64,000 bases of DNA from DATLLN01 sp963797175 (lineage in GTDB: Bacteria > Actinomycetota > Thermoleophilia > Gaiellales > JAICJC01). Positions 1 through 8,309 of the stretch are shown here, piece after piece. Within the stretch, counting starts at the first letter, position 1; the number at the start of each line of letters is the position of its first letter. The stretch lies in assembly GCA_963797175.1 (NCBI GenBank), contig CAWCOL010000009.1, forward strand, positions 868,001-932,000, in the 5' to 3' direction. Under the pieces are notes generated by a model that was not told the DNA's origin, searched no databases, and saw nothing but the letters and a program-made list of their open reading frames with translations. The position numbers and the translations under genes are program-made.

Positions 1-564
1 TGCGCGTCGCACGCGCCCGGCGCGACGTTCACGCGCGAGGGCATCTCGCCGCGGTTCGGCGACCTTTACGCCGCGCAGTCGGCCGACCAGTGGGTCGACA
101 TCGGCGGTCTGAAGCCCGGGCCGTACACGATCAGGGCGATCGTGAACCCGCACGGCTACATCGACGAGAGCAACCCGGGCAACAACACGGTCACTGCCGT
201 GCGCACGATCCCGGGCACGATCGCCCACGACCTGACCCGGAGCGTCAGCGGCGGGACCAGCTTCTCGATCAGCGGCGAGCTGGTGGCGGCGGACGTGCCC
301 GCCGCCAAGAACCAGCCCGGCTGCGCGTTCCGGACGAACCGCAGCTGCTACACGTTCGCGAGCCAGAACGGCCCGCTGACCTTCGCGATCGCGACGAAGC
401 CGGCGCACGGCTCGGCCACGATCGTCTCCCACTCCGGGCTCCAGGCGACCGTCAAGTACACGCCGAACGGCGGCTACCACGGCCCCGACTCGTTCACGTT
501 CCGCGTGACCGACGTGCGCGGGCTGGTCAGCCTGCCCGCCACGGTCAAGCTGACCGTCAGCTGA
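1..564 (+). CDS. Lysyl oxidase-like protein with C-terminal Ig-like domain (5' partial)
   Basis: The frame is open from base 1, so the N-terminus and any signal peptide lie outside the window. About the first 60 residues match the end of the lysyl oxidase fold: CASHAPGATF, QWVDIGGLKPGPY and VNPHGYIDESNPGNN. The copper-binding histidines and catalytic centre lie upstream and cannot be judged. The last ~100 residues form an Ig/cadherin-like beta domain with the signature YTPNGGYHGPDSFTF and two cysteines (CAF...SCY) that could form a disulphide, which fits a secreted protein. Lysyl oxidases oxidatively deaminate lysine side chains; that activity is inferred from the family only. The stop is TGA at 562-564, followed by a repeat-rich gap. 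Confidence 0.75.
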   Translation, partial: CASHAPGATFTREGISPRFGDLYAAQSADQWVDIGGLKPGPYTIRAIVNPHGYIDESNPGNNTVTAVRTIPGTIAHDLTRSVSGGTSFSISGELVAADVPAAKNQPGCAFRTNRSCYTFASQNGPLTFAIATKPAHGSATIVSHSGLQATVKYTPNGGYHGPDSFTFRVTDVRGLVSLPATVKLTVS

Positions 565-630
565 CGGCTCCCCACATTCGCCCCGAAGTCATGGTTCCGT
601 GCCGGCCTCGTCACGGATCTCGACCATGAG

Positions 631-675
631 CCGTGATCGGGGTCTGGCACGGTGCCAGACCCCGTGCCGGACACC
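631..675. repeat. Intergenic palindromic repeat, copy 1
   Basis: A perfect 12-bp inverted repeat with a single central base occupies 639-663: arm GGGGTCTGGCAC, centre G, arm GTGCCAGACCCC. It is followed by GTGCCGGACACCG, a half-arm shared with copy 2. It lies between two + strand genes and could fold into a stable hairpin in RNA or DNA. Related copies occur at 752-806, 10957-11011 and 39684-39698. No transposase lies nearby. Confidence 0.8.
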
Positions 676-751
676 GCTGAGAGCCCCATGGTTGAGCCGA
701 TCTCGGCCGGGCGGAAGCGTCACGCCTTCCACAACGGACCGTCACGGAACC

Positions 752-806
752 CCGGATCGGCCGTGATCGGGGCCCGGTACCGTGCCAGACCCGGTGCCGG
801 ACACCG
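752..806. repeat. Intergenic palindromic repeat, copy 2
   Basis: This 55-bp unit starts CCGGATCGGCCGTGA and continues GGGGCCCGGTACCGTGCCAG. It aligns base for base with 10957-11011, about 10 kb away, with roughly 80 percent identity by eye. The shared block extends upstream on both copies (CTTCCAC ... CGTCACG). It ends 22 bp before the next start codon, so it would lie in the 5' leader or promoter of the gene at 829. Confidence 0.75.
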
Positions 807-828
807 ATCGGAGCGGTACCGTCCGCGC

Positions 829-1677
829 ATGGCAGCCGATGACGATGGGGACGCCCTCTACGGCCTGGAGCTGAGCGAGTTCACGCCAGCCCGCACCGAG
901 CTGGTGACGCGGCTCAAGGCGGAGGGCGAGCGCGAGCGGGCGGCAGAGGTCGGGAAGCTGCGCAAGCCGACCGTGGCGGCGTGGGTCGTGAACCGCACCG
1001 CGCGCGACGCCCCGGACGAGATGGCCGCGCTGCTGGACGAGGGCAGTGCGCTCCGCGAGGTGCAGCTGGGCGGCGGCTCGGCGGCCGACGTGCGGGCGGC
1101 GACCGAGGCCGAGCAGGAGGCCCTGCGCACGGTGATGGCGGCCGCGGGCAAGGTGGCGAAGGCCGCGGACGCCGGCGGCGACACCCTCCAGCGCGTGCAC
1201 GACACGCTGCACGCGGCGGCGCTCGATCCCGAGCTGGGCGAGCTGGTGCGCCGCGGCGTGCTCGTGCGCGAGCAGCAGTCGGCGGGCGGCTTCCTGCTGG
1301 GAGGCCTCGCGCCCGCCCCGGCGAGGCCGGCTGCGAAGGCGGCCAGGTCGAAGGCCGCTGCGAAACCGAAAGGGCGCGCGAAGCCCGAGCCGAAGGAGCC
1401 GCAGCCGACCCCGGCAGCGGTCAAGCGGCTGGAGCGCGCGCAGGCTGCGGCCGGCGCCGCGCAGGAGATGCTCACCGATGCCGAGCAGGAGGCGGGCGCC
1501 GCCGAGGACGAGCTGACGCAGGCGGAGGCGGCGCTGGCCGAGGCGCGCACAGCGCTCGGCGCAGCCGAGCGGCAGGTCGAGCGCGCCGAGCGGCAGGTAG
1601 CGCGAACGCGCACCAATGCCGATCGCGCCGGCGAGCGGGCCGCCAAGGCGCAGGCGGCGCTGGACGCGCTCGCCTGA
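829..1677 (+). CDS. Conserved hypothetical protein with alanine-rich coiled-coil C-terminus
   Basis: 282 residues. The N-terminus (LYGLELSEFTPARTELVTRL, then AAEVGKLRKPTVAAWVVNRT) resembles a family of unknown function that I recall from Actinobacteria. Residues ~165-195 are a basic Ala/Lys/Pro linker. Residues ~200-282 are Ala/Glu/Arg heptad-rich and predicted coiled coil. There is no signal peptide, membrane segment or catalytic motif. I chose ATG 829 because the open frame upstream runs only through palindromic repeats. The gene ends next to the stop of the convergent gene with no spacer. Function is unknown. Confidence 0.7.
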   Translation: MAADDDGDALYGLELSEFTPARTELVTRLKAEGERERAAEVGKLRKPTVAAWVVNRTARDAPDEMAALLDEGSALREVQLGGGSAADVRAATEAEQEALRTVMAAAGKVAKAADAGGDTLQRVHDTLHAAALDPELGELVRRGVLVREQQSAGGFLLGGLAPAPARPAAKAARSKAAAKPKGRAKPEPKEPQPTPAAVKRLERAQAAAGAAQEMLTDAEQEAGAAEDELTQAEAALAEARTALGAAERQVERAERQVARTRTNADRAGERAAKAQAALDALA

Positions 1678-2247
1678 TCAGCCGGCGATCGGCCGGCCGA
1701 CGACGAGCGGGTCTCGCAGGGCCGGCGGCAGGTCGGCGTAGGCGGCATCCGGGGCCGCTCCGAGCGCGTCCAGCGCCTTGCTGAAGAAACAGCGCGCCGC
1801 GGCGGCGAGCACGACGTCGATGATCTCGGCATCGGTCAGCCCGAGGCCGCGCAGCCGGTCGATGTCGGCCTGGGTGACGGACGTCGCGTCGTCCACCACC
1901 TTCTCGGCCAGCTCCATCACCGCGCGATCGGCCTCGTCCAGCCCGTCCGGCAGCCTCGCCACGTCCTCGGCGGCGAAGAAGCGGTCGGCGAGCACCTTGC
2001 CGTGCGCCAGACAGCAGTAGCTCGACCGCAGCCGCCGTGCGGCGGCCAGCGTGGCCAGCTCGTAGCGGCGCAGGTCGGGCTCGCGGACGGCGCCGTTCAT
2101 CGCCTGCCAGGCGCGGAGCACCTCCGGCCGCAGGGAGAACACCTGGACGAGGTTCTGCACGTACCCGTTCTGCTCACGGGATTCCCGGTACAGGGCGGCG
2201 ACATCGCCGGAGGCCTCGTCCTCGGCGATCGTCTCGACGAACGGCAT
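1678..2247 (-). CDS. AhpD-like / carboxymuconolactone decarboxylase family protein (peroxidase-related)
   Basis: 189 residues, all-helical, matching the peroxidase-related branch of the AhpD-like superfamily. The redox motif lies in YELATLAAARRLRSSYCCLAH: an acidic residue upstream, then CCLAH with a Cys and His where AhpD has CxxC-x3-H. Such proteins often reduce peroxides or act as thiol oxidoreductases; the substrate is not predictable here. ATG at 2247 is preceded by a good Shine-Dalgarno (GAGGAGGG). It lies just downstream of tRNA-Phe on the same strand and may be read from the same promoter. Confidence 0.75.
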   Translation of the reverse strand: MPFVETIAEDEASGDVAALYRESREQNGYVQNLVQVFSLRPEVLRAWQAMNGAVREPDLRRYELATLAAARRLRSSYCCLAHGKVLADRFFAAEDVARLPDGLDEADRAVMELAEKVVDDATSVTQADIDRLRGLGLTDAEIIDVVLAAAARCFFSKALDALGAAPDAAYADLPPALRDPLVVGRPIAG

Positions 2248-2281
2248 TGGCCCTCCTCGCTTTCGGCACCGGTGTGGCGAA

Positions 2282-2354
2282 TGGCGAGGGCCGGGTTCGA
2301 ACCAGCGACACCGCGATTTTCAGTCGCGTGCTCTACCAACTGAGCTACCTCGCC
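2282..2354 (-). tRNA. tRNA-Phe (GAA)
   Basis: On the minus strand the 73-nt sequence folds as a cloverleaf. The acceptor GGCGAGG pairs with CCTCGCC, the D arm is AGCTCAGTTGGTAGAGCA, the anticodon loop CTGAAAA gives anticodon GAA, and the T arm contains GGTTCGAACCC. The discriminator is A. The 3' CCA is not encoded, so it must be added after transcription. Confidence 0.95.
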
Positions 2355-2452
2355 GCGCGGCGGCCAGTGTACCCCACGGGCCCTGGACGAGGAAGCGGCC
2401 TCCGGGACGGTGCTACCGCTCCACGAAGGCCGCAAGTGGCATGAATCACACC

Positions 2453-2470
2453 ACGCGGAGGCCCCCGCGT
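2453..2470 (-). terminator. Possible terminator hairpin at the end of the hem operon
   Basis: A perfect 6-bp stem (ACGCGG / CCGCGT, 6-nt loop) lies 7 bases after the stop of the last gene of the minus-strand run. It has no U-tract, so if it works it would be a weak or non-canonical terminator. It also separates the operon from tRNA-Phe. The rest of 2355-2477 shows nothing else I can name. Confidence 0.35.
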
Positions 2471-2477
2471 CAAGTGA

Positions 2478-3296
2478 TCAGTCCTCGATCACCGGCCGGA
2501 AGTCGATCCGCAGCGTCGTCCCGGCCACCACGTCGAGCAGTTCGGCGGCGTGGCCGCGGTTGATCGCGATCGAGAGCTGTCCCTCGGAGTCGGCGTAGAG
2601 CACCAGCTCGCCGCGCCCGACGTCGGCGAAGGTCTCGGCGCACACCGCCAGGTAGCGGTCGTCGATCGCCTCGATCTCGACCGACGAGCCTGCCTGGAAC
2701 AGCTCCTCGATCCGGTCGGCCGCGGCGGACAGCTGGATGTTGCCGAACCGGTCAACATGCTGGACGGCAACGACGATCACCGCTCCGGCGCGCTCGAATC
2801 CCGGCATCAGCGGCCGCACCAGCGTCGCGATGTCGATCTCCTCACCCAGCTCCCGCGGATCGACGCCCGATGCGAGATGTCCGGCGACCGGCGAGAAGAC
2901 GTCGCGGCCGTGGAACGTCCGCGACACCTGGTCGAGCATGTAGTCGGCGTTGGTCACGTGCACCGCCAGTTCGACGCCGCCGCAGGCCTGCGCGGCCGGA
3001 ACGAGCAGCCCGTTGTCAGGACCGACGAAGAGTCGCCCGTCGGCGGAGCGCAGCACGATCGCACGCCGCTCCGACCCGACGCCGGGATCGACCACTGCCA
3101 TGTGCACGCCGACCGGCATGTACGGGATCGCGCCCGCCAGCACGCGCGCGCCCTGCCCGACCGCCTGCGGCTCGATGCCGTGGCCGATGTGGATCACCGT
3201 CGCTTCGGGGCAGACGCGGTTGACCACCCCGTGGCAGACGCCGGCGAACTGGTCGCCCGCGCCGAAGTCGGACAGGAAGGTGACGAACGGCGGCAC
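2478..3296 (-). CDS. S-adenosyl-L-methionine hydrolase (adenosine-forming), DUF62 family
   Basis: 272 residues, the normal length for the DUF62/SAM hydroxide adenosyltransferase family, which hydrolyses SAM to adenosine and methionine (some members are fluorinases or chlorinases). Family motifs are complete: FLSDFG near the N-terminus, DPGVGSERR, GPDNGLL, RTFHGRDVFSPVA and a C-terminal beta-barrel domain. The halogenase-specific loop is not evident, so the hydrolase is the better call. It starts 9 bp after the cobA/hemD stop and is the last gene of the haem operon. Removing or salvaging SAM beside a SAM-dependent methyltransferase is a reasonable but unproven link. Confidence 0.85.
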   Translation of the reverse strand: MPPFVTFLSDFGAGDQFAGVCHGVVNRVCPEATVIHIGHGIEPQAVGQGARVLAGAIPYMPVGVHMAVVDPGVGSERRAIVLRSADGRLFVGPDNGLLVPAAQACGGVELAVHVTNADYMLDQVSRTFHGRDVFSPVAGHLASGVDPRELGEEIDIATLVRPLMPGFERAGAVIVVAVQHVDRFGNIQLSAAADRIEELFQAGSSVEIEAIDDRYLAVCAETFADVGRGELVLYADSEGQLSIAINRGHAAELLDVVAGTTLRIDFRPVIED

Positions 3297-3305
3297 GCCC
3301 GGAAT

Positions 3306-4745
3306 CTACCTGCCTGCGGCGGCGAGCACCGCCGCGACGAGCCCGTCCACGTCGTGCGGATCGGCCTCGATCTCGGGCTCCACGCCGCGCTCGCGCAGCG
3401 CCGCGGAGGTGACCGGCCCGATCGAGACGGCGCGGATCCCGCCGCGCGCGGCGCCGTCCAGGGCGTCGAGCACGTTGGCGACCGTGGACGAGGAGGTGAA
3501 CGTGACCAGGTCGGCGCCGAGCACCGCGTCGGCGTCCACCGGTTCGCGCACGGTGCGGTAGAGGTGCACGACGTCCACGTCCGCGCCGCCGTCGCGGAGC
3601 CCCGCGGTGAGCACGTCCCGCGCCGCCTCGGCCGTCGCCACCAGCACCCGCTTGCCGCGCACATCGCCCAGCGCCTCGACCAGCGACTCCTGCACCGCCC
3701 GCGGCGGCACGACGTCGGGCTCGACGCCCCGCGCGCGCAGCGCCGCCGCCGTGGCCTGGCCCACCGCCGCCACCCGCACGCTCGCCAGGCGGCGCACGTC
3801 ACCGGAGAGCAGCTCCGCCACGCCGTTCGCCGAGGTCAGCGCGACCACGTCGTAGGCGCCCAGATCGGGCGGGTCGAAGGGCAGCGGCTCGATGCGGATG
3901 GCGGGCGCCTCGACCACGGCCGCGCCCAGCTCGCCCAGCCGCGCGGCCAGCCCGCTCGCCTGTGCCCGCGCCCGGGTGACGGCGACCGTGCGTCCGAACA
4001 GGGGCCGGCGGGCGAACCAGTCGAGCCGCTCGTGCAGCGTCGCCACCTCCCCCACCAGCGTGATCGCCGGCGGCCGGATCGCCGCCGCCCCGACCAGCCC
4101 GGCGATCGTGCCCACCGTGCCGGTGACCGTGCGCTGCGCCGGCCGGGTGCCGCTCGCGATCACCGCCGCAGGCGTCTCGGGTGTCATGCCATGCTCGACC
4201 AGCCGCTCCATGTTGCCGGGCAGGGCACCAACGCCCATCAGGAAGACGATCGTGCCCGGCGCCGCCGCCAGGTGGCCCCAGTCCACGTCCTGCTGCGGCT
4301 TGGTCGGATCCTCGTGGCCGGTCACCAGCGTCACCTGCGCCGCCATGCCGCGCTGGGTGACCGGGATGCCGGCGTAGGCTGGGACGGCGTAGGCGGAGGA
4401 GATGCCGGGCACGACCTCCCAGGCGACGCCGGCGGCCTCCAGCGCCAGTGCCTCCTCACCGCCGCGCCCGAAGATGAACGGGTCGCCGCCCTTCAGCCGC
4501 ACCACCGTCTCGCAGCGCCCGCCCAGCTCGACCAGCAGCCCGTTGATCGCCTCCTGCGTCATCGCATGGCGGCCGGGCGCCTTCCCGGCGTCGAACCGCT
4601 CGGCCCCCTCTGCGGCCTGCGCGACGATGCGCGGGTCGGCCAGGCGGTCGTAGACCAGGGCGTCGCAGCGCTCGAGCAGCTCGCGGCCGCGCACCGTCAG
4701 CAGCCCCGGGTCGCCCGGCCCCGCGCCGACCAGGTACACCGTCAT
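3306..4745 (-). CDS. cobA/hemD: Fused uroporphyrinogen-III C-methyltransferase / uroporphyrinogen-III synthase
   Basis: 479 residues with two enzymes in one chain. Residues 1-~245 are the SUMT domain (VYLVGAGPGDPGLLT, RLKGGDPFIFGRGGEE, VVPGISSAYAVPAYAGIP), which makes precorrin-2 from uroporphyrinogen III with SAM. Residues ~250-479 are the HemD domain (TVAVTRARAQASGLAARL, ALTSANGV, VAAVGQATAAAL), which closes hydroxymethylbilane to uroporphyrinogen III. The fusion supplies the branch point between haem and sirohaem/cobalamin. ATG 4745 overlaps the hemC stop as ATGA, implying translational coupling. Such fusions are known in Actinobacteria and Clostridia. All motifs appear intact. Confidence 0.92.
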   Translation of the reverse strand: MTVYLVGAGPGDPGLLTVRGRELLERCDALVYDRLADPRIVAQAAEGAERFDAGKAPGRHAMTQEAINGLLVELGGRCETVVRLKGGDPFIFGRGGEEALALEAAGVAWEVVPGISSAYAVPAYAGIPVTQRGMAAQVTLVTGHEDPTKPQQDVDWGHLAAAPGTIVFLMGVGALPGNMERLVEHGMTPETPAAVIASGTRPAQRTVTGTVGTIAGLVGAAAIRPPAITLVGEVATLHERLDWFARRPLFGRTVAVTRARAQASGLAARLGELGAAVVEAPAIRIEPLPFDPPDLGAYDVVALTSANGVAELLSGDVRRLASVRVAAVGQATAAALRARGVEPDVVPPRAVQESLVEALGDVRGKRVLVATAEAARDVLTAGLRDGGADVDVVHLYRTVREPVDADAVLGADLVTFTSSSTVANVLDALDGAARGGIRAVSIGPVTSAALRERGVEPEIEADPHDVDGLVAAVLAAAGR

Positions 4746-5500
4746 CCGGCCACCCAGGAGCGCAGCCGCAGCTCGCCGCCCTCGTGCCATGCGTGCGCGG
4801 CGACGGGCACGGTGCAGCCGCCGCCCAGCTCGGCCACGCGAGCCCGCTCGGCCTCGACCTCCGCCCGCGACGGCGCGTGGTCGAGCGCGGCCACCAACGC
4901 CTCCTCGCCGGCGCGCACCTGCACCGCCAGCGCGCCCTGCCCGGCCTCGGGCACGAACACCGCGGGATCGAACAGGAAGCCGATCCGGCTCCCCATCCCC
5001 AGCCGGTTGAGGCCGGCCGCCGCCAGCACGATCGCATCGGCCGCGCCCTCGTCCAGCTTGCGCAGGCGCGTGTCCACGTTGCCTCGCAGCGGCACCACCT
5101 CGAGGTCGGGCCGGAGCGCCGCCAGCAGCGCCGCTCGCCGCGCGGCCGAGGTGCCGATCCGGGCGCCGGCCGGGATCTCCTCCAGCGCCGCGAACGGCCC
5201 ACAGCAGGCGTCGCGTGGATCCTCGCGCTCGGGCACCGCGCCGATCGCGAGGCCCTGCGCCATCTCGCCGGTCAGATCCTTGGCGCTGTGCACGGCCACA
5301 TCGATGCGCCCCTCCACCAGCGCCCGCTCCAGCTCGCCGGTGAAGATGCCGCGGCCGTCGCCGATCTGATCGAAGCGCAGATCGCGGCGGCGGTCGCCGG
5401 CCGTGTCCATCTCGACCAGCGCGGCATCGTCCAGCCGATCGCACACGAACCTCGCCTGCGCCAGCGCCAGGGCGCTGCGGCGCGTCCCCACCCGGATCAT
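4742..5500 (-). CDS. hemC: Hydroxymethylbilane synthase (porphobilinogen deaminase), short form
   Basis: 252 residues against about 300-315 in most HemC. It polymerises four porphobilinogens to hydroxymethylbilane. Seen motifs: RVGTRRSALALAQ, FTGELERALVEGRIDVAVHS with AKD (catalytic Asp), RIGTSAARRAALLAALRP, LRGNVDTRLRKLDEG and the dipyrromethane-cofactor cysteine in LGGGCTVPVAAHA. The protein stops only ~23 residues after that Cys, so the second half of domain 3 is missing. The stop overlaps the canonical start of cobA/hemD by ATGA, leaving no room for the lost part. The start also overlaps the hemA stop by 4 bp. Confidence 0.88.
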   Translation of the reverse strand: MIRVGTRRSALALAQARFVCDRLDDAALVEMDTAGDRRRDLRFDQIGDGRGIFTGELERALVEGRIDVAVHSAKDLTGEMAQGLAIGAVPEREDPRDACCGPFAALEEIPAGARIGTSAARRAALLAALRPDLEVVPLRGNVDTRLRKLDEGAADAIVLAAAGLNRLGMGSRIGFLFDPAVFVPEAGQGALAVQVRAGEEALVAALDHAPSRAEVEAERARVAELGGGCTVPVAAHAWHEGGELRLRSWVAG

Positions 5501-6771
5501 CGAGCGGGCGCCGTCGGCTCCAGCCCGAACAGCTCGAGCATCGCATCCGCGTACGGGCCCTCCTCGCCGGTCGCGGCGAGCTCCTTGAGCCGCACCGTCG
5601 GGCGGTGCAGGAGCTTGTTCAGCATGCTGCTGGTGAGCGTGTCCAGGCGCTCGCGGTCGGCCGGCGTCATGCCCTCCCAGCGGCCGGCCATCCGGGCCAG
5701 CTCGGCCGTCCGGATGCCCTCGGCCTGCGCCCGCAGCGAGGCGATCGCCGGCACCACCTCGAGCCCGGCCACCCAGCGGCGGAACTGCTCGGTCTCCTCG
5801 CCCACGATCTCCTGCGCCCGCTCCACCTCGCCCTCGCGCAGCGAGATGTTGTGACGCACCGCGCCCTCCAGGTCGTCCACGTTGACCAGCGTGACACCGG
5901 GCAGTTCGCCCAGGCGAGGATCGATGTCGCGGGGCAGCGCCAGGTCGACCAGCACGCGCGGGCGGTCGCCCTCCAGCATGCCCAGCTCGAGCACGTGACC
6001 GGGCGAGAGCGTCGAGCAGACGACGACGTCGGCAGCAGACGCCGCGGCGCCCAGCTCCTCCCACGGCACCATCCTGCCGCCGAAGCGGGCGGCCAGCGCC
6101 GCGCCCCGGTCGGCGGTGCGGTTGGCGACGTCGATCACCCGCGCGCCGCGCGCATCCAGGTTGGTGGCGACCAGCTCGGCCACCTTGCCGGCGCCGACGA
6201 TCAGCACGCTCGCGCCCTCCAGCGTCACCAGCCGGTCGCGGACGACCTCGGCGGCGACCGACGCGACCGAGGCGTTCAGCTCGCCGATCGCCGTCTCGTG
6301 GCGGACGCGCTTGCCGGCCTCGAGCGCCTGGTGGAACAGCCGGTTCGACACCGGGCCGGTCGATCCCAGCTCCAGCGCATCGGCGTACGCGTCGCGGATC
6401 TGGGAGAGGATCTGCGCCTCGCCCGGCACCATCGAGTCCAGGCCGCCGGCGACCGAGAACAGGTGCCGCGCCACCTCGGTGCCCTCCATGATGTAGAGCA
6501 GCGGCATGATCTGCTCGGGGTCGCGGTGGGCGTACGCGGCCAGCCGGCGCACGGCCGCCTCCCGCATCGCATCCACGTCGTCGCCCACCATCGCGATCTC
6601 GCAGCGGTTGCACGTGGAGAGTCCGACCGCCTCCAGGACGGCGTCCTCGGCGCGCATCGCCTCGATCAGCTCGCGGCCGTGGGCGCGCGCGGCCAGCTCC
6701 TCACGCACCGCGATCGGCGCGTGGCGGTGGTTGGTGCCCACCAGGACGAGGGCGACGGGCCGCTCAGCCAT
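5497..6771 (-). CDS. hemA: Glutamyl-tRNA reductase
   Basis: 424 residues. It reduces glutamyl-tRNA to glutamate-1-semialdehyde with NADPH, the first committed step of C5-pathway tetrapyrrole synthesis. Motifs: GTNHRHAPIAVRE, the active-site cysteine in LSTCNRCE, GEAQILSQIRDAY, a Rossmann segment VLIVGAGKVAELVA and the C-terminal dimerisation helices. I chose ATG 6771 over GTG 6780 because the GGAG element sits 10 nt before the ATG but only 1 nt before the GTG. The start lies inside the end of ccmD (8-bp overlap) and the stop overlaps hemC (ATGA). Confidence 0.93.
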   Translation of the reverse strand: MAERPVALVLVGTNHRHAPIAVREELAARAHGRELIEAMRAEDAVLEAVGLSTCNRCEIAMVGDDVDAMREAAVRRLAAYAHRDPEQIMPLLYIMEGTEVARHLFSVAGGLDSMVPGEAQILSQIRDAYADALELGSTGPVSNRLFHQALEAGKRVRHETAIGELNASVASVAAEVVRDRLVTLEGASVLIVGAGKVAELVATNLDARGARVIDVANRTADRGAALAARFGGRMVPWEELGAAASAADVVVCSTLSPGHVLELGMLEGDRPRVLVDLALPRDIDPRLGELPGVTLVNVDDLEGAVRHNISLREGEVERAQEIVGEETEQFRRWVAGLEVVPAIASLRAQAEGIRTAELARMAGRWEGMTPADRERLDTLTSSMLNKLLHRPTVRLKELAATGEEGPYADAMLELFGLEPTAPAR

Positions 6772-6895
6772 CGGGCGCACGCTCCATCAGCGCGATCACC
6801 TCGTCCAGCTGGCGCTCCAGCCGGCCCAGCTTCGAGTGGAGGATTGCGATGTAGGCGATCGCCGCCACCCAGGTGATCCCGTACACGGCCGCCAC
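6764..6895 (-). CDS. ccmD: CcmD-like small haem-exporter membrane protein
   Basis: A 43-residue gene. It starts at GTG 6895 right after an in-frame TAG and reads V-AAVYGITWVAAIAYIAILHSK (one membrane helix), followed by a charged helix LGRLERQLDEVIAL. The AAYG.TW helix then a basic/acidic tail is the CcmD pattern. CcmD helps release haem-loaded CcmE from the CcmABC complex. It lies 23 bp after ccmC and overlaps hemA by 8 bp, exactly where ccmD is expected. No clear Shine-Dalgarno is seen, so coupling to ccmC is likely. Confidence 0.75.
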   Translation of the reverse strand: MAAVYGITWVAAIAYIAILHSKLGRLERQLDEVIALMERAPDG

Positions 6896-6918
6896 CTACT
6901 GGACGGCGGTCTCGTCGA

Positions 6919-7626
6919 TCACGCCGTGCCCCGTGCCAGCGTCCGCAGCCGGCGCATCCGCTCGTCGATCCGCTTGCCGCGCATCTCCACGAAGTACATG
7001 GCCGTGGCCAGCGAGAGCATCGCGGCCAGCGAGACGCAGAACGTGAGGAACATGCTGCCGTCCATGTTCACACCGTTCGAGTTGAAGGTGATTGGGTGGA
7101 TCAGCTCCTGGCTCAGCCGCACGGCCAGCACCGAGACGGGGATCAGCCCCACCCCGAGCAGCGTGTAGACGGCGGAGTAGGTGGAGCGGCGCTCGCCCGG
7201 CTCGACCGAGAAGCGGAGCATGAAGTAGGCGCAGTAGAAGAGGAAGATGATCAGGAACGTGGTCAGCTGCTTGCTGCCCCAGTACCACCACACGCCCCAC
7301 GAGACGTGCGCCCAGATCGAGCCGGTGACCAGCGTCAGGCTGCCGAAGATGACGCCCAGGTGCATCGGCACGTAGCTCTTCAGGTCGAGCGACTCGTCGC
7401 GCGTCCACAGGTAGCGAGCGGCGTTGACGGCGCCCCAGGCGAACAGCGTGTACGTCGTCAGCGCGATCGGCACGTGGAAGTAGAAGATGCGCTGGGAGTA
7501 GCCCTGGTCGGCGTCCGAGGGGACGTAGAAGAAGATCAGTGCGAGGGCCACCGGCATCAGCACTGCCGCGACCGCCGCGGACACGGTGCCCGCGTCGAAT
7601 CGGGCACCCAGCGAGCCGTTTCTCAC
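6919..7626 (-). CDS. ccmC: Haem exporter protein CcmC
   Basis: 235 residues with six predicted membrane helices. CcmC binds haem in the membrane and passes it to the chaperone CcmE during cytochrome c maturation (System I). The Trp-rich haem-handling motif is present as WGVWWYWGSK, with histidines in YFHVP and AHVSWG on the flanking loops. GTG 7626 is preceded by GGAGGA at good spacing, 4 bp after the ccmB stop. The motif reads WYWG where many CcmC have WWDW-type ends. The gene is intact although its upstream neighbour ccmB is frameshifted. Confidence 0.9.
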   Translation of the reverse strand: MRNGSLGARFDAGTVSAAVAAVLMPVALALIFFYVPSDADQGYSQRIFYFHVPIALTTYTLFAWGAVNAARYLWTRDESLDLKSYVPMHLGVIFGSLTLVTGSIWAHVSWGVWWYWGSKQLTTFLIIFLFYCAYFMLRFSVEPGERRSTYSAVYTLLGVGLIPVSVLAVRLSQELIHPITFNSNGVNMDGSMFLTFCVSLAAMLSLATAMYFVEMRGKRIDERMRRLRTLARGTA

Positions 7627-7630
7627 GCGA

Positions 7631-8309
7631 TCAGTCCTCCACGACGTACTCGAACAGTGCCCACCCCAAGAGCGCAAAGATCGTAGCATAGAGACCCAGA
7701 AATCCGAGCCGTTCGATCGTGTCGAAACCGCTTGTTTGCGGGGGAATCGTGCCGACCGACACCTCGACGCCGACCAGCACGAGCGGGATCGCGAAGGGCA
7801 GGAACAGCACCGGCAGCACGCACCTCGCGGGCATGCGACACCGAGGCCAGCCCGGCGAGCAGCGCTCCCAGCGAGGCGATGCCCACGTCGGCCAGCAGCA
7901 GCGCGGCCGCCAGCACCGGGATCGAGGGGCCGGCGCCCTCCTGGAGGAAGAACAGCCAGAACAGCGGCAGGGCCGCGGCCTGGATCACGACCAGCGTGAC
8001 CAGCGTCGAGCAGGTCTTCGCCAGCCAGATCAGCCCGCGGTCGAGCGGCGCGGCCAGCAGGCCGTCCCAGATCCGGTGCTCTCGCTCCTGCGCGAACGCG
8101 CGGCCCAGCCCCAGCATGGCGGTGAAGACGACAGCCACCCAGAGCATGCCGGTCGCCGCGCGCGTGCCGCCGCCCAGCTGGTCGCCGCCCAGCGCGAAGC
8201 GGAACAGCGCGAACGAGGCGATGACGAAGGTGAGCATGCCCGGCACCACCTCGCGCCCGCGCAGCTCGAGCAGCAGGTCCTTGCGGATCAGCGCGCGGAG
8301 CGAGGTCAT
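7631..8309 (-). pseudogene. ccmB: Haem ABC exporter permease CcmB, frameshifted
   Basis: The N-terminal part (MTSLRALIRKDLLLELRGRE ... LLAGLASVSHARE) and the C-terminal part (LPVLFLPFAIPLVLVGVEV ... FEYVVED) are both good CcmB but lie in different frames. Skipping one base near 7826-7834 restores one protein of about 225 residues with six helices. CcmB is the membrane subunit partnered by CcmA. ATG 8309 overlaps the ccmA stop (ATGA). Nothing else is damaged, so a sequencing insertion is as likely as true inactivation; see the frameshift-cluster finding. Confidence 0.82.

Noticed and set aside
652..828. N-terminal extension of the coiled-coil protein from GTG 652
   Set aside because: It would translate palindromic repeats; ATG 829 begins the recognisable family sequence.
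2550..5369. Very long + strand open frame (about 940 codons) across the cobA/hemD and SAM hydrolase genes
   Set aside because: It is antisense to well-recognised enzymes, has Arg/Ala/Asp-rich low-complexity translation and arises from GC-rich third positions.
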